From SIG603 sp963589785 (GTDB lineage Bacteria; Bacillota; Clostridia; Oscillospirales; Acutalibacteraceae), in contig CAVAMJ010000001.1 of NCBI GenBank assembly GCA_963589785.1, forward strand, positions 62,001 through 126,000: a DNA stretch of 64,000 nucleotides, given 5' to 3'. Of the stretch, positions 33,286 to 41,537 are shown in pieces. Every line of letters begins with the position of its first letter. Position 1 is the first letter of the stretch. A model generated the notes under the pieces. That model was not told where the DNA came from, searched no databases, and saw only the letters and a program-made list of their open reading frames with translations. The position numbers and the translations under genes are program-made.

Positions 33286-33882
33286 ATGTCAAGTTCAGTA
33301 AACCGCACAAGAAGGCTTGCTGTTACCGCCATGCTGCTCGCACTCGGAACAGTGCTCAGTATGGTTAAGGTTCTGCAAATGCCGTTTGGAGGAAGCATCA
33401 CACTTCTCTCCATGCTCCCCGTATGTATGATTTCTATTGAGTACGGAGTTAAATGGGGACTTATCTCCTCGTTCATCTTCTCGCTCATTCAGTTTGGATT
33501 CGGCGTTCAGGAGGGTTGTCTCGGCTGGGGATTCACCGGCGGACTTCTCATCGTGATGATACTTTTTGATTACATCGTCGCTTTCTCCATCCTCGGAGTT
33601 GCCGGTCTTTTCAGAAAGAAAGGCCTTGGCGGAATTGTCCTCGGAGTTGCGCTTGCGGTATTTCTCCGCTTCGTCTGCCACTTCATCACGGGCTTTGCAC
33701 TTTGGACTTACCTCGATTTCAGCATAAGCTTCGGCTCTTTCACCTTGAAAGGCCCTTACTGGTACTCGCTTCTCTACAACGGAGCCTACATGCTCCCGGA
33801 GTGCATCACAACAGTAATCGGTGCTTCGATTCTCTTCAAAATCCCAGTCATAAACAAGCTTATGGCGGGCGACAAAATCTAA
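33286..33882 (+). CDS. thiT: ThiT, thiamine-specific ECF transporter S component
   Basis: This 198-residue membrane protein has six hydrophobic segments and the ThiT signatures: an early helix RLAVTAMLLALGTVLSM, the conserved MLPVCMISIEYGVKWG loop, and GALWTYLDF-like residues near 150 (GFALWTYLDFSI) that line the thiamine pocket in characterised ThiT. The TPP riboswitch upstream confirms the substrate class. ECF energising subunits are not in the window and must be shared from elsewhere. Confidence 0.96.
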   Translation: MSSSVNRTRRLAVTAMLLALGTVLSMVKVLQMPFGGSITLLSMLPVCMISIEYGVKWGLISSFIFSLIQFGFGVQEGCLGWGFTGGLLIVMILFDYIVAFSILGVAGLFRKKGLGGIVLGVALAVFLRFVCHFITGFALWTYLDFSISFGSFTLKGPYWYSLLYNGAYMLPECITTVIGASILFKIPVINKLMAGDKI

Positions 33883-33892
33883 AAATTATTCA

Positions 33893-33933
33893 GTCTGTAC
33901 CTTATTATCTCGGGTACAGACTTTTCTTTTTCT
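33893..33933 (+). terminator. terminator of thiT
   Basis: GTCTGTACC (33893-33901) pairs with GGTACAGAC (33913-33921), then TTTTCTTTTTC. Confidence 0.88.
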
Positions 33934-34024
33934 TTGAAAATTTCTGTATTAAATCCTCCCTCTTTGTGCTATACTGAAAGCAATATATACGGTTTTTCAG
34001 GTATATAGGTGTGGAGGATTAAAT

Positions 34025-35257
34025 ATGAAAGCTTCAAAAAACATGACCGTGCAGTATGCCTTTCTGCAATTTCTGCACAACGCTTCCCTTTGCTCGATAC
34101 TTGCGTTCATAACGCCGTATCTTCAGGCTATCGAAACAGAGAGCGGCTCGAGAATGTTCTCCGATTCTCAAATCGGAACAGTGCTCGCGCTGGGCAGTTT
34201 CGTCGGAATTATCATAAGTCCGATACTCGCTTCCTTTTCGGACAAGCACACAAAGATACCGATAAAAAGCATCACGGCACTACTTTTCTTGATCTCTGCG
34301 GCAGGCGGTGCACTTCTGCTTCTTTTGCCAAGCTTCTTTCTGCCTGTCTCGATTATCACTATCATACTCTACTCCATGAGCAGAACTCAGGGCACATTCC
34401 TCACGAGCCTCGGAATGGAGCATGTCTATGCGGGAGAAGACTTAAACTTCAGCCTTTGCCGTGGTTTCGGTTCTATCGGTTATGCAATTATGGCATTTTT
34501 CATGGGTTATGCAGTCGATTGGTTCGGCTCACCCATAATTATGATACTGCTTCTCGCTTGCTGTGGTCTTGATGCGGTTCTCGTTCTTTTCTTCCCTAAA
34601 GTTAAGAACGCTAAGGTGAATAAAGCTGACGACAGCGTAGAACAGGAGGCTATCAGCTTACTTGAGTTTGCAAAAAGGAACTCGAGATTCATTGCAGTTG
34701 TCTTTGCTGTCGTGCTCATCTATGCATCTCACCAGTTTATAAATACCTACACTATCAATATCGTCCGTCACCTCGGCGGAACAGAAAAGGAAATGGGAAT
34801 CGGCACGGCTATTGCCGCTGTCCTCGAATTACCCGGAATGGCACTCGTTCCGTGGCTTCGTAAAAAGCTCGGTTCTGCCGCAGCACTTCTTAAGCTTTCG
34901 GCAGTTGCCATGATTATCAAAGCGGTAATCACTCTCATTGCTCCGAGCATCTTTGTGTTCTACATCGCTCAGTGCATTCAGTTCTTCACCTTTGCGGTGA
35001 TTATCCCAGGCGGAGTTTTCTTCGTCAACGAAACTATCGATCCCGCCAACAAGGTTAAGGGTATGTCTATTTTCGATATGGCACTTGTCATAAGCGGTAT
35101 TCTCTTCAATAAAATCGGCGGCATGCTATTTGACTCGTCGAGCGTGGAATTGACGCTTTTAATCGGAACGATAGTCACAGCTGTCGGTACAGTGCTTCTC
35201 TTTATTCTTCTTGCGGGAGGAAAATTCAACAATCAGACAAAGAAAGTTGAAAACTAA
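34025..35257 (+). CDS. major facilitator superfamily transporter
   Basis: This 410-residue protein has about 12 hydrophobic segments with a cytoplasmic loop SFSDKHTKIPIKS after helix 2 (motif A position) and a Lys-rich central loop (about 195-220). It resembles MFS_1-like permeases; no substrate is suggested. AGGATTAAAT precedes ATG 34025 and the gene has its own terminator. It is not closely similar to the MFS protein at 17833, whose termini and loops differ. Confidence 0.88.
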   Translation: MKASKNMTVQYAFLQFLHNASLCSILAFITPYLQAIETESGSRMFSDSQIGTVLALGSFVGIIISPILASFSDKHTKIPIKSITALLFLISAAGGALLLLLPSFFLPVSIITIILYSMSRTQGTFLTSLGMEHVYAGEDLNFSLCRGFGSIGYAIMAFFMGYAVDWFGSPIIMILLLACCGLDAVLVLFFPKVKNAKVNKADDSVEQEAISLLEFAKRNSRFIAVVFAVVLIYASHQFINTYTINIVRHLGGTEKEMGIGTAIAAVLELPGMALVPWLRKKLGSAAALLKLSAVAMIIKAVITLIAPSIFVFYIAQCIQFFTFAVIIPGGVFFVNETIDPANKVKGMSIFDMALVISGILFNKIGGMLFDSSSVELTLLIGTIVTAVGTVLLFILLAGGKFNNQTKKVEN

Positions 35258-35276
35258 GTAATTATACAATCAGCAC

Positions 35277-35314
35277 AACGGTAATTCACTTTTATAGCGA
35301 ATTACCGTTCTTTC
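35277..35314 (+). terminator. terminator of the MFS gene
   Basis: AACGGTAATTC and GAATTACCGTT form a perfect 11-bp stem, followed by CTTTC; the U-tract is short. Confidence 0.75.
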
Positions 35315-35327
35315 ATACGCTTCAAAC

Positions 35328-35356
35328 TTTACAAAGCACAAAAATAAGGATATACT
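35328..35356 (+). promoter_or_regulatory. asnA promoter
   Basis: TTTACA (35328-35333), 17-bp spacer, TATACT (35351-35356), 37 bp before the asnA ATG. Confidence 0.72.
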
Positions 35357-35392
35357 TTATTTGTCATACATCCGAAAGAAAGGAAGAATCTC

Positions 35393-36397
35393 ATGCAAAC
35401 ATTCATTCCGAAAGACTACAAATCAACCCTTGGTCTTTATGAAACTCAAAAGGCAATCGGACTCATCAAGAGCGTATTTGAAGTTAAGCTAAGTTCCGCT
35501 CTGCACCTAAAAAGAGTTACCGCACCGCTTTTTGTCGATCCGAAAACAGGTCTTAACGATGACCTCAACGGCGTCGAACGTCCCGTCGGATTTGATATTC
35601 CCGCCGCAAATACCGATGCTCAGGTTGTGCACTCCCTTGCTAAGTGGAAGAGACTCGCACTCAAGCGTTATGGATTTTTCGTCGGAAACGGTCTCATAAC
35701 CGACATGAATGCAATTCGCCGTGACGAAGAGCTCGATAATATCCACTCCGTCTATGTTGACCAGTGGGACTGGGAAAAGGTTATCGATAAGGACACAAGA
35801 AATGTCGAGTACCTCAACAAAACAGTCGAGAGAATTGTATCTGCTATCTGCGGCACACTTGACGAGATAAAGTGGCAGTTCCCAGAGCTTGACACCGAAC
35901 TAAAAAGAGAAGTCACATTCATAAGCTCTCAGGAGCTCGAAGATAGGTATCCCGACCTCACACCGAAGGAAAGAGAAAATGCGTTCGTTAAAGAGCACAA
36001 GACGGTTTTCATCAGCAAAATCGGCGGCAAGCTTAAAAGCGGAGAAAAACATGACGGAAGAGCGCCCGACTACGACGACTGGAATTTAAACGGAGACATT
36101 CTCTTCTGGCACGACACATTGGGAATCGCATTCGAGGTTTCCTCCATGGGTATCCGTGTTGACAGCGACTCTCTTGCCGCTCAGTTAAAGCTATCGGGCT
36201 GTGAGGAAAGAAGCAAGCTTCCATTCCATCAGGCACTTCTAAACAACGAGCTTCCTCTTACAATCGGCGGCGGTATCGGTCAGTCAAGACTTTGCATGCT
36301 GCTTTTGGGCAAGGCTCATATCGGAGAAGTTCAGTCCTCCATTTGGGACGAAAACACTAAGAAAATCTGTTCAGACGCAGGTATTCTTCTACTGTAA
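35393..36397 (+). CDS. asnA: aspartate-ammonia ligase (asparagine synthetase A)
   Basis: This 334-residue enzyme is the class II aaRS-like AsnA that makes asparagine from aspartate, ammonia and ATP. Matching family segments include the N-terminal LGLYETQKAIGLIK, RVTAPLFVDPKTGLNDDLNGVERPV (positions about 41-65), the DQWDWEK motif and the C-terminal GGGIGQSRLCMLLL motif 3 region. Length is typical. AAAGGAAG precedes the ATG. Monocistronic between its own promoter and a strong terminator. Confidence 0.97.
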   Translation: MQTFIPKDYKSTLGLYETQKAIGLIKSVFEVKLSSALHLKRVTAPLFVDPKTGLNDDLNGVERPVGFDIPAANTDAQVVHSLAKWKRLALKRYGFFVGNGLITDMNAIRRDEELDNIHSVYVDQWDWEKVIDKDTRNVEYLNKTVERIVSAICGTLDEIKWQFPELDTELKREVTFISSQELEDRYPDLTPKERENAFVKEHKTVFISKIGGKLKSGEKHDGRAPDYDDWNLNGDILFWHDTLGIAFEVSSMGIRVDSDSLAAQLKLSGCEERSKLPFHQALLNNELPLTIGGGIGQSRLCMLLLGKAHIGEVQSSIWDENTKKICSDAGILLL

Positions 36398-36418
36398 TCA
36401 AATATTAAATTAAGCATC

Positions 36419-36455
36419 AAAAAAGCTGTCGGCACAAAATCCGACAGCTTTTTTA
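36419..36455. terminator. bidirectional terminator between asnA and the DUF1643 gene
   Basis: AAAAAGCTGTCGG and CCGACAGCTTTTTT form a 12-13 bp stem with A- and T-tracts on both sides, between convergent genes. Confidence 0.92.
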
Positions 36456-36462
36456 TGTAATA

Positions 36463-37086
36463 TCAATTTAACTTTGCGAGATACTCTCCCATATCAAAAT
36501 CTTCTATAAGAGAATCTTTTCTAAGATACAGCGGATGATGCGGATGTCCCTTTACAGAACGCTTGCCCGCACTCACCCATCGTGCAGAGAATTCCTCTCC
36601 TATTTTTACCATATCGGCAAGACAAGTCTTGAGGTAATCTCTCTTCTCGACTATCGTTCCCCAAGCCGCCCAAACGGTTGGGTTTTCTCCGCTGTTTTCG
36701 AGAACATAGCGAAACGCTTTCATATTCTCCTCATGAAGTGCGGTATTGAAAACCCTGTCCATGTCGTCGGGGTTTGTCGCACGCTGAGCGTAGACATTGA
36801 ACATTATAAAGGAATCGAAGCCATTTCCGCTTGCTATTCTCTCCACAGATTTTAGTGTGTTATCAAGATTATCAGGCTCGGCTGTTGAGGGATTTATCCC
36901 TATTGTTATCAGCGGCTTTTTTCCCCTTGTACCCAAAATATAACGATATTCTGAATAGAAATCAGGAATATAAAGCCATTTTTCTCTGTCGTAGGAATCC
37001 TTATCACTTTTAGATATTCTCGCTTCGTCAAATGTCAGAATATCTATCTTAGTGCTTTCGCTCTCGGGAATATGCATATTTTTCAC
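36463..37086 (-). CDS. DUF1643 domain protein
   Basis: This 207-residue soluble protein has the DUF1643 hallmarks in order: YRYILGTRG, LITIGINPSTAEPDNLDNT, the FIMFNVYAQRATNPDDM segment, and a C-terminal WVSAGKRSVKGHPHHPLYL. The family is widespread and biochemically uncharacterised; the NPSTA and RATNP motifs are its signature. The gene stands alone, divergent from the esterase gene. Confidence 0.88.
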   Translation of the reverse strand: MKNMHIPESESTKIDILTFDEARISKSDKDSYDREKWLYIPDFYSEYRYILGTRGKKPLITIGINPSTAEPDNLDNTLKSVERIASGNGFDSFIMFNVYAQRATNPDDMDRVFNTALHEENMKAFRYVLENSGENPTVWAAWGTIVEKRDYLKTCLADMVKIGEEFSARWVSAGKRSVKGHPHHPLYLRKDSLIEDFDMGEYLAKLN

Positions 37087-37103
37087 CTATCTTTCCTAAC
37101 TGC

Positions 37104-37132
37104 TTGAAAACAAAGCCGTTATAGTATATAAT
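37104..37132 (+). promoter_or_regulatory. promoter of the esterase gene
   Basis: TTGAAA (37104-37109), 17-bp spacer, TATAAT (37127-37132), about 45 bp before the ATG. Confidence 0.85.
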
Positions 37133-37178
37133 CAAATCAATTAAGACACATGTATCAATTAACAAGGAGGATTTTTCC

Positions 37179-38015
37179 ATGGCAATTATTTCCTGTGATT
37201 TTATCTCAAAATCACTTATGCGTACCGTTCAGATTAAAGCAATCGTACCGACTGATAAATTAAAATTCGGCCCCGACGCCGACAAAAAGGAAGCACCGAA
37301 AAAATATAAAACTCTCTATCTTCTCCACGGTGTTTTCGGAAACTGCACCGACTGGCTCTCCGGAACAAGAATTCAGCGCTGGGCAGAGGCTAAAGACCTC
37401 ATCGTCATCATGCCGTCAGGTGAGAACAAATTCTACTGCGACAATCCCAAGTCAGGCGACTACTTCTCAAAGTTCATCGGAGAAGAGCTCCTCGAATTCA
37501 CAAGAAAAACCTTTCCTTGCTCAGATAAGCCTGAGGATACCTTCATCGCGGGTCTTTCCATGGGCGGATGCGGTGCTCTCACAAACGGACTTAAGTACAG
37601 CGAAAATTTCGGCTGTGTAGCTTCTCTTTCTGCCGCACTTATCGTAGATGATGCCGTTAATTCAGTTTATGACGACAACTGGAATCTTCACAACCGCCAC
37701 TACTACGAGTCATTCTTCGGCCCGATGGAAAACCTCAAGGGCAGTGACAAGGACTACTATGCTCTTGCCGACAAGCTTGCAAAAGAGGGCAAGAAGTTCC
37801 CGAAGATTTACATGTGCTGTGGTACTGAGGACGGTCTTTTCGCTCCGAATGTCGAGTTTAAGGATTACCTCACAAAGCTTGGCGCAGATGTAACATGGGA
37901 GTACGGCGCAGGAAATCACGACTGGGATTTCTGGGATACCTACATTCAGAAGGTACTCGCATGGCTTCCGCTCGATAACAACAACGCCGGCATAAACAGC
38001 GGAAACATCGGCTGA
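37179..38015 (+). CDS. alpha/beta-hydrolase esterase (esterase D/EstA type)
   Basis: This 278-residue cytoplasmic hydrolase has LYLLHGVFGNCTDWL (oxyanion region), the nucleophile elbow GLSMGGCG near residue 126, and a C-terminal GNHDWDFW supplying the catalytic His; an acid is likely at CCGTEDGLF. This is the putative-esterase family (PF00756) that includes tributyrin esterases and feruloyl/acetyl esterases. The substrate is open. AAGGAGG precedes ATG 37179; no signal peptide. Confidence 0.9.
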   Translation: MAIISCDFISKSLMRTVQIKAIVPTDKLKFGPDADKKEAPKKYKTLYLLHGVFGNCTDWLSGTRIQRWAEAKDLIVIMPSGENKFYCDNPKSGDYFSKFIGEELLEFTRKTFPCSDKPEDTFIAGLSMGGCGALTNGLKYSENFGCVASLSAALIVDDAVNSVYDDNWNLHNRHYYESFFGPMENLKGSDKDYYALADKLAKEGKKFPKIYMCCGTEDGLFAPNVEFKDYLTKLGADVTWEYGAGNHDWDFWDTYIQKVLAWLPLDNNNAGINSGNIG

Positions 38016-38041
38016 TTTTCAGCCGTCAAATAAAACAGTTT

Positions 38042-38074
38042 AAGGGATGTCCTAATGGGCATCCCTTTTTTCTT
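38042..38074. terminator. terminator between the esterase gene and rimO
   Basis: AAGGGATGTCC-TAAT-GGGCATCCCTT followed by TTTTTC; the rimO stop codon begins at 38073, so it may serve the esterase gene mainly. Confidence 0.88.
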
Positions 38075-39401
38075 AGTCTGTCTGAGTGCCGTAGAGGTCT
38101 GCGTCGATTGCATCCTCAATTTCTACCGTCACAAAATCGCCTGGGTTTAGTTCTTTGTCAGAACTAAAGTAAACAAATCCGTCAACATCGGGAGCGTCCA
38201 TGTAGCTTCTGCCGAAATAACATTCCTGTTCCTCGTCATATCCGTCTACCATAACCTCAAGAACCTTTCCGATATGGCGGCGGTTGATGCGATCCATGAT
38301 GTCCATCTGGCTCTCCATGATTATTCTCGCACGCTCTTCCTTTGTCTCTTCGTCAAGCTGTTCCTTCATTCTTGCGGCTGGTGTGCCCTCCTCCTGTGAG
38401 TAGGCAAAGCATCCCATGCGGTCGAACTCCATATCCTTGACAAACTCAGCAAGCTCTGTGAAGTCCTCCTCAGTCTCTCCGGGGAAGCCCGCAATAAAGG
38501 TTGATCGAAGAACAATGCCGGGTATTCTCTCACGAAGCTTATTGATAAGAGCTGTGAGTTTTTCTCTGTCACCACGGCGGTTCATTCTCTTGAGAACCTT
38601 TCCAGATGCATGCTGAAGCGGCAAATCAAGATATTTAACCACCTTGTCCTCGCTCGCAAAAACATCGATGAGCTCCTCAGTGATAGCCTCGGGATAGCAG
38701 TAAAGAACTCTTATCCACTTGAGGTTTTCTATCTTTGCAAGCTCTTTAAGAAGTCTCGCAAGAGAAAATTCTCCGTAAATATCAATTCCGTAGCGTGAAG
38801 TATCCTGTGCTATAACGATAAGCTCCTTCACGCCGTTATTAACGAGACCCTCTGCCTCTTCTACGATATTCTCAATCGTTCTTGAGCGCTGTTTTCCCCT
38901 TATCATCGGAATTGCACAGTAAGTACAGTTGTTATCACAGCCCTCTGCGATTTTGAGGTAAGCGTAATAATTCGGCGTGCTCAAATCACGATCTCCGCAA
39001 AGCGGCATCTGATATTTATCGGGGAAGCTCTCGACTGCCTCTCCGCCGACAAGCTCCTTGAATTTATTTACTATATCGGCATTTGCTCCGATACCTAAAA
39101 CAGCGTCAACCTCGGGAATATCACGTCTTATCTCGTCCTTGTATCTCTCTGCAAGACAGCCTGTAACAACGATTTTCTCGATTACACCATCATTTTTTAG
39201 GTCAACAAGCTCGAGTATCTCGCCTATGGACTCCTTCTTTGCGCTGTCGATAAATCCGCATGTGTTAATAATGGCAATATCACTCTCAGCGGGATCGCTT
39301 ACCGTCTCAAATCCGCCGTTTCTAAGTGCCGCCATAAGCATTTCGCCGTCGACCTGATTTTTAGCACAGCCGAGGCATATCATTCCGACCTTTACGGACA
39401 T
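38073..39401 (-). CDS. rimO: RimO, ribosomal protein S12 methylthiotransferase
   Basis: This 442-residue radical-SAM enzyme has the N-terminal UPF0004 domain with auxiliary-cluster cysteines C12, C48 and C82, the radical-SAM CxxxCxxC at C155/C159/C162 and a C-terminal TRAM domain (about 375-440). YLDLPLQHASGKVLKRMNR is the RimO-type wording rather than MiaB. It beta-methylthiolates an Asp of ribosomal protein S12. The frame opens at 39437, but ATG 39401 has AAAGGAG upstream and starts the domain. Confidence 0.94.
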   Translation of the reverse strand: MSVKVGMICLGCAKNQVDGEMLMAALRNGGFETVSDPAESDIAIINTCGFIDSAKKESIGEILELVDLKNDGVIEKIVVTGCLAERYKDEIRRDIPEVDAVLGIGANADIVNKFKELVGGEAVESFPDKYQMPLCGDRDLSTPNYYAYLKIAEGCDNNCTYCAIPMIRGKQRSRTIENIVEEAEGLVNNGVKELIVIAQDTSRYGIDIYGEFSLARLLKELAKIENLKWIRVLYCYPEAITEELIDVFASEDKVVKYLDLPLQHASGKVLKRMNRRGDREKLTALINKLRERIPGIVLRSTFIAGFPGETEEDFTELAEFVKDMEFDRMGCFAYSQEEGTPAARMKEQLDEETKEERARIIMESQMDIMDRINRRHIGKVLEVMVDGYDEEQECYFGRSYMDAPDVDGFVYFSSDKELNPGDFVTVEIEDAIDADLYGTQTD

Positions 39402-39433
39402 AAGTTTTCTCCTTTGTTTTTTAGTCTTTCGGC

Positions 39434-40045
39434 TCAAAAATCTTCGAAATCAAAGGAGCTCATACCCTCTCGAATTTCATCAAAGCTGTAGCCGTATCTC
39501 TGAAGTGCCGAAACAGCCCTTCTCTTTATTTTTTCATCGTCGGCAAAGCCACGATATTTCTTTTCGAGAAGCATCTTTATCTTCTCGATTGGTTCGTCGT
39601 CGTATTCCTCGATAACCTCATCGATTATCTCGGGAGAAATTCCCTTTATTCTAAGCTCCTGAACCACTCGTCTTTTGCCGAATTTCTTAACAGCAAAAAG
39701 CTGACGCACAAAGACCCGGGCAAACTCACGATCGTCGATGAGACCTAACTCCTCCATTCGATCCGCCGTCTGCTCGGCTGTTTCCTTTGACGCCACCTCG
39801 CTCACCTTGTCGATGAGCTCCTTTTTGCTTCTCGCCCTGTATTCAAGAAGATACAGAGCCTTTTCCGAGGCTCTGTGTGCTTCTGATTTTTGTATAAGCT
39901 CGAAAAGCTCCTCATCCGTAAGGCTTTGACCTGCTTTTACGCCATTAGCCTCCAGCGTGAATGTATCGAGCTTCATGGCTTCCTCACCGTCAATATAAAG
40001 CTGAGAAAGCCCCTTTCTTCTCGTTCTTATGTCCGTTATGAGCAT
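39434..40045 (-). CDS. recX: RecX regulatory protein
   Basis: This 203-residue helical protein carries three RecX repeats; AEQTADRMEELGLIDDREFARVFV is the central signature (residues about 90-113), with SKKELIDKVSEV before it. RecX modulates RecA filament growth. Its start codon overlaps the recA stop by one base, giving tight coupling. Length is typical of Firmicutes RecX. Confidence 0.93.
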   Translation of the reverse strand: MLITDIRTRRKGLSQLYIDGEEAMKLDTFTLEANGVKAGQSLTDEELFELIQKSEAHRASEKALYLLEYRARSKKELIDKVSEVASKETAEQTADRMEELGLIDDREFARVFVRQLFAVKKFGKRRVVQELRIKGISPEIIDEVIEEYDDEPIEKIKMLLEKKYRGFADDEKIKRRAVSALQRYGYSFDEIREGMSSFDFEDF

Positions 40046-41163
40046 CAGTCGTCAACGGTAATATCAATGTCAGCGGTGATTGTCGGCTGCTTCGGCTCTG
40101 CCTTAGGTGCGGGAGTCTCGACCTTTTTGACATCAGCGCCCTTAGGCTTTTCCTCTTCGTCCTTCTTGGGGCCGTACTGCTCTAAGAATCTTGCTCTGAC
40201 CTTTGTTTCAATCTCGTTCAAAAGCTCAGGATTGCTCTCTATGAGCTTCTTGGAGTTATCCTTGCCCTGAGCAAGTCTCTGTCCCTCATAGCTGAACCAT
40301 GCGCCCGACTTATGGATAATATCCATATCGATAGCGGCATCCATGATTTCTCCCATCTTGGAGATACCCTCGCCGTACATAATATCAAACTCTGCAACCT
40401 TGAACGGTGGTGCAACCTTATTCTTGACAACCTTAACCTTTGTGTGGTTACCTACTACCTCGCCGCCGACCTTAATGGACTCGACTCTTCTGACATCAAG
40501 TCTCACGGAAGCGTAGAACTTAAGAGCACGACCGCCCGATGTAGTCTCAGGGTTGCCGTACATAACGCCGACCTTCTCACGAATCTGGTTGATGAAAATA
40601 GCAACGCAGTTAGACTTGGAGATCGCACCCGTGAGCTTTCTCATAGCCTGAGACATAAGTCTTGCCTGAAGACCGACATGGCTGTCGCCCATTTCGCCCT
40701 CAATTTCCGCTCTCGGAACAAGTGCGGCAACGGAGTCAACTACGATAACATCAATAGCGCCCGATGCGATGAGCTTTTCGGTAATTTCAAGTGCCTGTTC
40801 GCCTGTATCCGGCTGAGCAACAAGAAGTGAATCAATATCAACTCCGAGGTTAGATGCATAAACAGGGTCAAGTGCATGCTCAACATCGATAAAAGCGGCA
40901 TTGCCGCCAAGCTTCTGTCCCTCTGCTACACAGTGAAGTGCAAGTGTTGTCTTACCTGAGGACTCCGGTCCGTAAATCTCGACAATTCTTCCCCTTGGAA
41001 GTCCGCCTATACCGAGAGCCATATCAAGAGTGAGTGAACCCGTGGAAATAGCCTCAACATTGAGTGCCTGAGTCTGTCCGAGGCGCATGACCGCACCGTC
41101 ACCGAACTGCTTTCTAATCTGGGTGAGGGCACTTTCCAGCGCCTTGTTTCTTTCATCTGCCAT
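40045..41163 (-). CDS. recA: RecA recombinase
   Basis: This 372-residue recombinase has Walker A GPESSGKT (65-72), the DVEHALDP and DSVAALVP segments (Walker B), the L1/L2 DNA-binding loops (HVGLQARLMSQAMRKLTG, and FINQIREKVGVMYGNPETTSGG cited by position 196-217) and a C-terminal acidic and Lys/Pro-rich tail. It drives homologous recombination and SOS induction. AGGAG precedes the ATG. A local promoter-like pair TTGGAG/TAAAAT lies at about 41225-41200 on minus; a stronger distal promoter is at 41405-41433. Confidence 0.98.
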   Translation of the reverse strand: MADERNKALESALTQIRKQFGDGAVMRLGQTQALNVEAISTGSLTLDMALGIGGLPRGRIVEIYGPESSGKTTLALHCVAEGQKLGGNAAFIDVEHALDPVYASNLGVDIDSLLVAQPDTGEQALEITEKLIASGAIDVIVVDSVAALVPRAEIEGEMGDSHVGLQARLMSQAMRKLTGAISKSNCVAIFINQIREKVGVMYGNPETTSGGRALKFYASVRLDVRRVESIKVGGEVVGNHTKVKVVKNKVAPPFKVAEFDIMYGEGISKMGEIMDAAIDMDIIHKSGAWFSYEGQRLAQGKDNSKKLIESNPELLNEIETKVRARFLEQYGPKKDEEEKPKGADVKKVETPAPKAEPKQPTITADIDITVDD

Positions 41164-41249
41164 TTTAAATTCTCCTATGTAATAACATGTTTGTATGTTT
41201 ATTTTACAAAATTAAGTATGTTCTCCAAGCTTATCAACGAGGAAAACAA

Positions 41250-41408
41250 CTGTACTATGATTTAAATCGGAGCAACACTCTGCTTTGCTTGCAAAGAGCA
41301 GAGTTTGCGAACGATTGCAAGCGTACAGAGGAGCGTTAGCTCCCGGCATTTCGGAACGAAATGCATTATGTTCTCCCGATTTATCGGGGGAACATCTGTA
41401 CTATGATT
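41250..41408 (-). repeat. palindrome-rich insertion-like element in the recA leader
   Basis: A 13-bp direct repeat CTGTACTATGATT (41250-41262 and 41396-41408) brackets about 133 bp containing four consecutive hairpins: CTCTGCT.../...AGCAGAG, GGAGC-GTTA-GCTCC, GCATTTCG-GAA-CGAAATGC, and GTTCTCCCGAT-TT-ATCGGGGGAAC. The repeat could be a target duplication or a duplicated promoter downstream region. No protein is encoded convincingly. The rest of the 41164-41537 gap is AT-rich. Confidence 0.65.
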
Positions 41409-41431
41409 ATACTTGAAAGTAAGATAAAAAG
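41403..41431 (-). promoter_or_regulatory. distal promoter toward recA
   Basis: On minus: TTGCTT, 17-bp spacer, TATAAT (the -10 overlaps the right copy of the 13-bp repeat). Transcription from here would pass through all four hairpins before recA. Confidence 0.65.
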
Positions 41432-41537
41432 CAATAAGTTTGATGAAATTTTTCGAACAATTGTTTTTATTTCTTATTTCATTCAGCACAAATATATTTT
41501 ACAATAAAAGAACCTACACTGTCTATACTAAAAATGC

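Noticed and set aside
41164..41240. LexA box at recA
   Set aside because: GAACATACTTAA and AACATGTT are visible but neither matches GAACNNNNGTTC.
41262..41489. 75-aa minus-strand frame across the recA leader
   Set aside because: It covers the promoter and four hairpins, and its composition is dictated by the palindromes.
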